A stretch of 6,212 bases of DNA, taken from assembly GCA_027490345.1 (NCBI GenBank), contig JAIXYF010000195.1:1-6212 (forward strand), read 5' to 3'. Below, one piece after another: positions 1 through 3,884 of this stretch; position 1 is the first letter of the stretch; every line of letters starts with the position of its first letter. The notes under the pieces were generated by a model, which was not told the origin of the DNA, did no database searches, and saw only the letters and a program-made list of their open reading frames with translations. The position numbers were made by a program, and so were the translations under genes. Source of the DNA: Novosphingobium sp. (GTDB lineage Bacteria; Pseudomonadota; Alphaproteobacteria; Sphingomonadales; Sphingomonadaceae).

Positions 1-60
1 CCGGCCAAGGTTGCTGGCTGATGCTTCCTTAAGGAAGCATCAGCCAGCAACCTTGGCCGG
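1..60. repeat. Perfect 60-bp palindrome (two 30-nt arms, no spacer) at the mucR 3' end
   Basis: Positions 1-30 are the exact reverse complement of 31-60, centred on CCTTAAGG at 27-34. The right arm holds the last six codons and stop of the minus-strand mucR (tail PAKVAG). The left arm therefore encodes the same tail and a TGA on the plus strand at 1-21. No T-run follows on either strand, so it is not a standard intrinsic terminator, although an RNA copy would fold into a long hairpin. It could be a real convergent duplication or fold-back, or an artefact at a contig end. It starts exactly at the window edge, so how far left the symmetry runs cannot be seen. The symmetry itself is certain; its origin is not. 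Confidence 0.95.
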
Positions 61-483
61 GCGGCCGCGCTTGGGTGCAGGCTTGCGGCCGAGGCCGATC
101 TTCTTGGCCAGTTCGCGGCGCTTTTCGGCATAAGCCGGGGCGACCATCGGATAATCGGCCGGCAGGCTCCAGCGCGTGCGATACTGATCGGGTGTCATGT
201 TGTAGCGCGTCATCAAGTGGCGCTTGAGCATCTTGAGCTTCTTGCCGTCTTCAAGGCAGACGATGTGATCGTTCTTCACCGAAGCGCGGATCGAAACCGC
301 AGGTTCCGGCATGGGTTCGGCGGCCGGCTGGCTGGGATTTAGGCCTGCGAGTGCGGCATAGACATTGCTGATCAGCACCGGAAGATCGTTCACGGCCACG
401 CTGTTGTTGGTGACGTGGGCGGCCACGATATCAGACGTTAGTGTGATCAGCGTTTCGCGCATGTCGTTGTCGATTTCACTCAT
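40..483 (-). CDS. mucR: Ros/MucR-family transcriptional regulator, variant zinc finger
   Basis: This is a 147-aa DNA-binding protein of the Ros/MucR family, which act as global, often H-NS-like, repressors in alphaproteobacteria. The N-terminal part (about 1-50) resembles the family's oligomerisation region. A Pro/Ala/Glu linker spans about 51-65, and the DNA-binding domain about 66-132 includes VKNDHIVCLEDGKKLK, KRHL, YNMTPDQYR and DYPMVAPAYAEKRRELAKKIGLG. Of the four zinc ligands of Ros (Cys, Cys, His, His), only C76 and H89 remain; the second Cys is D79 and the last His is Y94. The C-terminus is basic and contains PKRGRPAK (137-144), which looks like an AT-hook. The start is supported by AAAAAGG at 494-500, about 8 nt upstream. 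The gene lies 179 nt beyond rimI in the same direction and probably has its own promoter. MucR proteins commonly repress their own gene, so autoregulation is likely but inferred. The stop codon lies inside the edge palindrome. Confidence 0.93.
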   Translation of the reverse strand: MSEIDNDMRETLITLTSDIVAAHVTNNSVAVNDLPVLISNVYAALAGLNPSQPAAEPMPEPAVSIRASVKNDHIVCLEDGKKLKMLKRHLMTRYNMTPDQYRTRWSLPADYPMVAPAYAEKRRELAKKIGLGRKPAPKRGRPAKVAG

Positions 484-493
484 TGCACAGAGA

Positions 494-500
494 CCTTTTT
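494..500 (-). promoter_or_regulatory. Ribosome binding site of mucR
   Basis: On the minus strand AAAAAGG ends about 10 nt before the ATG at 483. This selects the first ATG over an in-frame ATG seven codons later. Confidence 0.6.
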
Positions 501-561
501 GCAGGTGTTATCTTGTTCATGACCCAGTCTAGGCTGGTTGATGCCGTTGTAGACCATAATG

Positions 562-589
562 CATATACGCTTGTGCATCGCCGTTACAA
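562..589 (-). promoter_or_regulatory. Candidate mucR promoter
   Basis: On the minus strand, TTGTAA (584-589) and TATATG (562-567) lie 16 nt apart. Each matches 4 of 6 bases of the sigma-70 consensus. Transcription would start near 555, giving a leader of about 70 nt. The surrounding DNA is much richer in A and T than the rest of the window, as expected for a promoter and for DNA bound by MucR-type proteins. The call rests on hexamer matching only. Confidence 0.3.
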
Positions 590-593
590 CCGT

Positions 594-618
594 TTCGGAG
601 CAAGAATCCGAATTTTTT
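594..618 (+). terminator. Intrinsic terminator on the plus strand
   Basis: The stem TTCGGA (594-599) pairs with TCCGAA (607-612) across a 7-nt loop, and TTTTTT (613-618) follows immediately. The stem is short (6 bp), so strength is uncertain, but the stem plus T-run is a clear pattern. In this orientation it would stop transcripts heading into the rimI 3' end. On the minus strand the hairpin is preceded by A residues and has no T-run after it, so it does not terminate the rimI operon. Confidence 0.5.
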
Positions 619-636
619 ATGGAAGCTCGTCCATAA
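617..636. repeat. Inverted repeat between rimI and mucR, possible operator
   Basis: TTATGGA (617-623) and TCCATAA (630-636) form perfect 7-bp arms around 6 nt. The element lies 26 nt past the rimI stop codon and about 27 nt upstream of the candidate mucR -35 box. No T-run follows on the minus strand, so it is not a good rimI terminator. It may be a binding site for a dimeric regulator; which one cannot be told. Confidence 0.35.
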
Positions 637-662
637 CTCGAACCAAATGCACGTAAATATCC

Positions 663-1151
663 TTACTTGGCGGTTATTATCAGCTCCTGGCTGAGCGCAT
701 CCAGCCGCTCGCCGCTGGCAAGGCGGTAGTATCTGGGTCTGATCCCGATAGTCCGGAAGCCAAAGCGGGCATACAACTTGCCCGCCGGGTTGTTGCGGCG
801 CATTTCCAGAAACAGGCGGCTGATGCCGCGCGCATTGGCATCTGCAATCACGGCGCCGAGCAGCGCTGCACCTAGCCCTTTGCCCCGGTACTGCGGCAAT
901 ACTGCGAAAAGCAGCAGTTCTTCTTCATCGAACATGGAGCGCAGCAGCGCGAACCCGGCCACGGGGTCTTCGCCCGGCGGCGCCAGCGATCCATCTGCAC
1001 CGATCAGGCAATAGCGGGTTCCGGCAAGCAGCAGTGAATCCGAAACCTGCCTCCGGTTCCAGGCCTCACCGTATTCTGGGGCAAAGGAGCCGGCCATGAC
1101 CTCCATGATGCGATCAAGATCATCGCCGTTGTCTGCTGGTCCCAAAGTCAT
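663..1151 (-). CDS. rimI: Ribosomal protein S18 alanine N-acetyltransferase (GNAT)
   Basis: This is a 162-aa GNAT-family enzyme. RimI transfers the acetyl group of acetyl-CoA to the N-terminal alanine of ribosomal protein S18; some homologues act more broadly. The acetyl-CoA pyrophosphate loop is QYRGKGLG at 87-94. It is followed by the RimI-type stretch LFLEMRRNNPAGKLYARFGF (113-132) and IRPRYY (138-142 region). E116 and Y127 fall where E. coli RimI has its catalytic Glu and Tyr, but compared with the E. coli sequence as I recall it, the spacing between them is one residue shorter. The gene starts 18 nt after the tsaB stop codon, so the two are co-transcribed, and this pairing is widespread in bacteria. 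No good Shine-Dalgarno sequence is visible before the ATG, which suggests translation may be linked to tsaB. The start was chosen because the preceding in-frame codons offer no better initiation site. Confidence 0.9.
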   Translation of the reverse strand: MTLGPADNGDDLDRIMEVMAGSFAPEYGEAWNRRQVSDSLLLAGTRYCLIGADGSLAPPGEDPVAGFALLRSMFDEEELLLFAVLPQYRGKGLGAALLGAVIADANARGISRLFLEMRRNNPAGKLYARFGFRTIGIRPRYYRLASGERLDALSQELIITAK

Positions 1152-1169
1152 GTCGGAGTCATGCCAAGA

Positions 1170-1817
1170 TCACGCCGGAATCCGGGGCGCAGCCGGTAGC
1201 CGGGCATCGGGCGCGCGGCCATAGCGGGGCAGGGGATCGCCCTGCAGTGCGGTGGCAGGGAGCAGGGCAAAGGCCCGGGCATCGGGCCATAACAGCTCTG
1301 CCATGGGGGGCTGCGCCGTAGGGGCACCACCGCGCAGCGCCGCCAGCGCCTGCGCCTGGCTGCCGCACACGCGGCTTGCCCCCGAAGCGGCGGCTGCGGC
1401 CTCGGGCAGCAGCGATGCGGCTTCGGCAAGGGCTTTGCCATCGGCGGCAAACGGCTGGAAGAACCATTCCCCGTGTCCCCCGCTCATCGCCACATCGATC
1501 GCGGCAGCGGGATCAGCGGCGCGGCCCATGGCGGCAACCAGCGCGAGGGAGGAATAGCCTGCCAGCGGCACCTGCCAGACCAGCGCAAGCGCGCGCGCGG
1601 CGGCAAGGCCGACCCGGATGCCGGTAAAGCTGCCCGGCCCGGTATTGACCGCGATGGCGTCGGCGCGGCCCTTGCCCGGCAGCGCCGCGATCATCGGCAC
1701 GAGCTGTTCGGCATGGCCGCGCCCGAGCATCGCCCATGCGCCAGCAACAAGCTGCGTATCATCAAACAAAGCTACCGAGCAGGCTTCGGTCGCGCTGTCG
1801 ATCACCAACCTTCGCAA
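1170..1817 (-). CDS. tsaB: tRNA t6A37 biosynthesis protein TsaB, TTG start
   Basis: TsaB is the non-catalytic ASKHA-fold partner of TsaD in the complex that makes N6-threonylcarbamoyladenosine at position 37 of ANN-decoding tRNAs in the cytoplasm. The 215-aa product begins MRRLVIDSATEACSVALFD, the usual family N-terminus. It has HAEQLVPMI (35-43), the hallmark NTGPGSFTGIRVGLAAARAL (58-77), and the typical tail RYGRAPDARLP (198-208). No ATG or GTG lies at the expected position. TTG at 1815-1817 puts the protein start exactly where homologues begin, with AAGG at 1828-1831 upstream. The in-frame reading continues far upstream without a stop, but only inside the nitroreductase gene in another frame. 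The gap to the upstream stop codon is 13 nt, so the pair is tightly coupled. An internal GTG at codon 5 is a less likely start. Confidence 0.92.
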   Translation of the reverse strand: MRRLVIDSATEACSVALFDDTQLVAGAWAMLGRGHAEQLVPMIAALPGKGRADAIAVNTGPGSFTGIRVGLAAARALALVWQVPLAGYSSLALVAAMGRAADPAAAIDVAMSGGHGEWFFQPFAADGKALAEAASLLPEAAAAASGASRVCGSQAQALAALRGGAPTAQPPMAELLWPDARAFALLPATALQGDPLPRYGRAPDARLPAAPRIPA

Positions 1818-1827
1818 GGGAGCAGAG

Positions 1828-1831
1828 CCTT
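1828..1831 (-). promoter_or_regulatory. Ribosome binding site supporting the TTG start of tsaB
   Basis: AAGG on the minus strand overlaps the TGA stop of the upstream nitroreductase gene and lies 10 nt before the TTG. The overlap suggests that ribosomes finishing the upstream gene help to start tsaB. Confidence 0.45.
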
Positions 1832-2421
1832 CAGGCCAGCGTGTTGAACGTGGCGAAATCGGGGCGCGGGCTGCGCTCGAAGATCGTGGCCGGATCGCCA
1901 TAGCCAAGCGTCGCGATAAAATTGGAGCGCACGCGTGTACCCGCGAAGAAAGCCTCGTCGACCGCGGCATTGCTGAAGCCCGACATCGGCCCGGTATCCA
2001 GCCCGAGCAGGCGTGCTGCGATGATAAAGTAGGCGCCCTGCAACGTGGAATTGCGCATGGCCGATGCCTCACGAAGCGCGTCGTTCCCGGCGAACCAGCT
2101 TTTCGCATCGGCATGGGGGAACAGCCATGGCAGCTGTTCATGAAAATCCAGATCCATGCCGATGATCACCGAGACCGGCGCGGCGAGGATCTTTGGCCCA
2201 TTGGTGCCGCTGGCGCAGGCGGCCAGCTTTTCCTTTGCCGCAGCGCTGGTGCACCACACGAGCCGGGCCGGCATCTGGTTGGCCGAAGTCGGCCCCATCT
2301 TCATCAGATCCCAGATGGCATGAAGCTGCGCCTCGCTCACCGGCTTGTCGAGGTAACCGTTGAAGCTGCGGGCACTGCGAAAGACCCTGTCGAGCGCGGT
2401 ATCGTCAAGCGGCAGGGACAT
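1831..2421 (-). CDS. RutE/HadB-like nitroreductase, putative malonic semialdehyde reductase
   Basis: This is a 196-aa FMN-dependent oxidoreductase of the nitroreductase superfamily, the same length as E. coli RutE. It shares that family's landmarks: LMKMGPTSANQMPAR (39-53), LPWLFPHADAKSWF (97-110), RNSTLQGAY (123-131), LGLDTGPMSGF (139-149) and SNFIATLGYGDP (166-177). RutE reduces malonic semialdehyde to 3-hydroxypropionate during pyrimidine breakdown. No other rut genes are in the window, so that role is uncertain, and a general NAD(P)H-dependent aldehyde, quinone or nitro-compound reductase is equally possible. An AAAGG sequence lies about 10 nt upstream of the ATG. The gene is second in the minus-strand cluster, 57 nt after nfuA, and that gap is filled by short tandem repeats. 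The family assignment is strong; the substrate is not known. Confidence 0.88.
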   Translation of the reverse strand: MSLPLDDTALDRVFRSARSFNGYLDKPVSEAQLHAIWDLMKMGPTSANQMPARLVWCTSAAAKEKLAACASGTNGPKILAAPVSVIIGMDLDFHEQLPWLFPHADAKSWFAGNDALREASAMRNSTLQGAYFIIAARLLGLDTGPMSGFSNAAVDEAFFAGTRVRSNFIATLGYGDPATIFERSPRPDFATFNTLA

Positions 2422-2440
2422 GGAGCAGGAACCTTTGCAA

Positions 2441-2488
2441 TTCAGATCAGGCGCAGTTCAGATCAGGCGGGGTTCAGATCAGGCAGCG
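2441..2488. repeat. Three tandem copies of a 16-bp unit at the nfuA 3' end
   Basis: Units lie at 2441-2456, 2457-2472 and 2473-2488. All three begin TTCAGATCAGGC; the last four bases differ. The third unit contains the final codons and TGA of nfuA, so the other two look like expansions of the gene's end into the gap before the nitroreductase gene. Each copy carries a TGA on the minus strand. Replication slippage is the likely source. Confidence 0.85.
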
Positions 2489-3060
2489 CGTACTTCGCTC
2501 ACTTCGGGCACATAGTGCTTGAGCAGCGATTCAATGCCGTTCTTGAGCGTGGCGGTGGACGAGGGGCAACCCGAGCAGGCGCCCTGCATCTTGAGATAGA
2601 CCACGCCTTCGCGGAAACCCCGGTAGATGATGTCGCCGCCATCGTTGGCCACGGCGGGGCGCACGCGGGTTTCGATGAGATCCTTGATCTGATCGACGAT
2701 TTCGGCATCGGCGGGATCATCGCCATAATGCGTGTCGTCATCCGCTTCGCCCGGAACCACGAAATCGGCTCCGGCGGCGGTGAACAGGGGGGCCTGCGCT
2801 ACGAAATGATCGAGCAGAAGGGCCAGAACCTGCGGCTTGAGCGCGGCCCATTCCGAACCCGGAGCGATGGTGACCGCGATGAAATCCCGCCCGAACAGCA
2901 CGCCCGTCACGTCGCCCAGCGTAAACAGCGCCTCAGCCAGCGGAGACGCGGCGGCGGCTTCGGGCGACGTGAACTCACGCGTGCCGGAGGCCATGACGAT
3001 CTCGCCCGGCAGAAACTTGAGCGTGGCGGGGTTCGGGGTGGTTTCGGTTTCGATAAACAT
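2479..3060 (-). CDS. nfuA: Nfu-type iron-sulfur cluster carrier (Nfu N-terminal domain plus NifU C-terminal domain)
   Basis: This is a 193-aa cytoplasmic carrier that holds a [4Fe-4S] cluster and passes it to client enzymes. The N-terminal Nfu domain (about 1-88) begins MFIETETTPNPATLKFLPG and includes VTGVLFGRDFIAVT (51-64). The NifU C-terminal domain (about 116-190) includes RPAVANDGGDI (134-144) and the cluster-binding GACSGCPSS, with C162 and C165 as the CxxC ligands. This order matches the mitochondrial and alphaproteobacterial Nfu type; E. coli NfuA has a different N-terminal domain. The ATG at 3058-3060 gives the conserved N-terminus. The open frame continues upstream to 3849, but that part is antisense to the FKBP gene and is not coding. 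No Shine-Dalgarno sequence is visible, and a candidate promoter sits so close that the mRNA may be leaderless. It is the first gene of the minus-strand cluster. Confidence 0.93.
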   Translation of the reverse strand: MFIETETTPNPATLKFLPGEIVMASGTREFTSPEAAAASPLAEALFTLGDVTGVLFGRDFIAVTIAPGSEWAALKPQVLALLLDHFVAQAPLFTAAGADFVVPGEADDDTHYGDDPADAEIVDQIKDLIETRVRPAVANDGGDIIYRGFREGVVYLKMQGACSGCPSSTATLKNGIESLLKHYVPEVSEVRAA

Positions 3061-3067
3061 GGCCAAG

Positions 3068-3095
3068 CATGTAGGCCGCGCGCGCAAGGGGTCAA
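3068..3095 (-). promoter_or_regulatory. Candidate promoter of the nfuA-rimI operon
   Basis: On the minus strand, TTGACC (3090-3095) matches the -35 consensus at 5 of 6 bases if TTGACA is used. It is followed after 16 nt by TACATG (3068-3073), a weak -10 box. Transcription would begin at about 3060-3061, at or next to the ATG of nfuA, which would fit the lack of a Shine-Dalgarno sequence. The call is tentative. Confidence 0.3.
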
Positions 3096-3129
3096 GGGGA
3101 CACTGGAGCTTACGGGGGGCACTGGGGCT
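3096..3129. repeat. Near-identical direct repeat in the divergent promoter region
   Basis: GGGGACACTGGAGCT at 3096-3110 and GGGGGCACTGGGGCT at 3115-3129 agree at 13 of 15 positions and start 19 bp apart. They lie just upstream of the candidate nfuA -35 box, between the two divergent genes. They could be paired sites for a regulator or a chance duplication. Confidence 0.35.
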
Positions 3130-3183
3130 GAAATTGCCCGCTGCGGCCCGTTTCCCTGCTGGCGAGTGTAACATCGCTGGTTT

Positions 3184-3813
3184 ATGAGCGCGCGCATGAC
3201 CACTTTGCTCTGCGGCTTTGGCCGAATCGCCCTCTCCGTTTCCCTTGCTGCGCTGGCCTCTGCGCCGGCTCTGGCGCAGGCGCCTGTGGCCGCCGCTCCG
3301 GCCGTGGCACCCGTGGCGGCCGCTGCGCCTGCCCTGGCCGCTGCCCCGGCCGCTGCTCTGTCCGAGATCCTGCCGGTGCCGCTCAATCCTGTCGTGCCCG
3401 CCGCGCAGCGCGTGTGCAGCGCCACCACCGCCTCGGGCCTTGGCACCCGCGTGCTGCGGGATGCTCAGGCGCCCAAGCCCGCCCGCGGCGATTATGTGCT
3501 GGTCAACTATATCGGCTACCTTGCCGCCGATGGCACGGTTTTCGATCAGAACGTGACGCAGGCCTTTTCCACCGGCGCGGTGATCAAGGGCTTTTCCGAG
3601 GGCCTGCTGCTGATGAGCAAGGGCAGCATCTGGCGCTTCTGCATTCCCGCCGCTCTCGGCTATGGCGAGCGGAGCACTGGCCCGATCCCGGCCAATTCCG
3701 ATCTCGTGTTCCAGGTCGAACTGGCGGATTTCAAGACCGAGGCCGAGATCACGGCGATGCGTACGGCGGTCGAAAAGCAGTCGGGTGAGCCGGCTGAAAA
3801 GCCGAAGAATTGA
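3184..3813 (+). CDS. Exported FKBP-type peptidyl-prolyl cis-trans isomerase
   Basis: This 209-aa protein catalyses cis-trans isomerisation of X-Pro bonds and probably helps proteins fold in the periplasm. Residues 1-31 are a signal peptide with hydrophobic core (about 14-27) and cleavage site ALA-QA after A31. There is no lipobox. Residues 32-60 are a low-complexity Ala/Pro/Val linker. The FKBP domain covers about 100-183. Residues matching the FKBP12 pocket are Y109, F120, D121, V133, I134, Y160, I168 and F176; the Trp at the pocket base is replaced by F137, as in many bacterial FKBPs. C78 and C153 could form a disulfide after export. The start is uncertain by four codons (an ATG at 3196 is also possible) and neither has a good Shine-Dalgarno sequence. 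The gene is divergent from nfuA and is followed by a strong terminator, so it is probably transcribed alone. Confidence 0.92.
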   Translation: MSARMTTLLCGFGRIALSVSLAALASAPALAQAPVAAAPAVAPVAAAAPALAAAPAAALSEILPVPLNPVVPAAQRVCSATTASGLGTRVLRDAQAPKPARGDYVLVNYIGYLAADGTVFDQNVTQAFSTGAVIKGFSEGLLLMSKGSIWRFCIPAALGYGERSTGPIPANSDLVFQVELADFKTEAEITAMRTAVEKQSGEPAEKPKN

Positions 3814-3830
3814 ACCCCATTGCGGTTGGG

Positions 3831-3863
3831 AAATGAAGGACCAATTCACTGGTCCTTCATTTT
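3831..3863 (+). terminator. Strong intrinsic terminator after the FKBP gene
   Basis: A perfect 13-bp stem (3831-3843 with 3850-3862) closes a 6-nt ATTCAC loop and ends in TTTT at 3860-3863, beginning 17 nt after the FKBP stop codon. The T-run is short and partly inside the stem. The A residues at the start of the left arm also give a T-run on the minus strand, so the element may work in both directions. Confidence 0.75.
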
Positions 3864-3884
3864 ATGCCCCCCTATACAGGCCCT

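Larger units (their letters stand above)
518..618 (+). ncRNA. Candidate small RNA divergent from mucR
   Basis: Read on the plus strand, this region contains a short hairpin (CCAG 524-527 with CTGG 534-537). A nested pair of stems follows: GTTGTA 546-551 with TACAAC 585-590, enclosing ATGCA 559-563 with TGCAT 574-578. A hairpin followed by six T residues (594-618) comes last, which is the layout of a small RNA with an intrinsic terminator. A weak promoter-like pair, TTGCAC 483-488 and TGTTAT 506-511 with a 17-nt spacer, would start transcription near 518, but it matches the consensus poorly. No plus-strand coding gene explains the terminator. The same symmetries could instead be mucR promoter or leader elements read on the minus strand. 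No known RNA family was recognised. Confidence 0.25.

Noticed and set aside
1..21. Plus-strand coding end PAKVAG with a stop codon
   Set aside because: It follows automatically from the palindrome. With only six codons visible it cannot be called a second mucR without the sequence to the left.
617..636. Terminator of the rimI operon
   Set aside because: On the minus strand the hairpin is followed by A residues and not T residues, so it lacks the form of an intrinsic terminator.
1148..1557. Several open frames of about 100 codons over tsaB
   Set aside because: They are frame shadows of a GC-rich gene, with Ala/Arg/Pro-rich products and no recognisable domain.
1818..2141. Upstream extension of the tsaB frame to an ATG
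   Set aside because: This stretch lies inside the nitroreductase gene in another frame and shows no TsaB similarity; the family N-terminus begins at the TTG.
1618..3171. Long open frame (517 codons) on the plus strand
   Set aside because: It is antisense to tsaB, the nitroreductase gene and nfuA, all of which have clear family motifs. No domain is recognisable in its product.
3061..3849. Upstream extension of the nfuA frame
   Set aside because: It is antisense to the FKBP gene, and the protein has low-complexity Gly/Arg/His composition. Nfu homologues begin at MFIETETTPNPATLKF.
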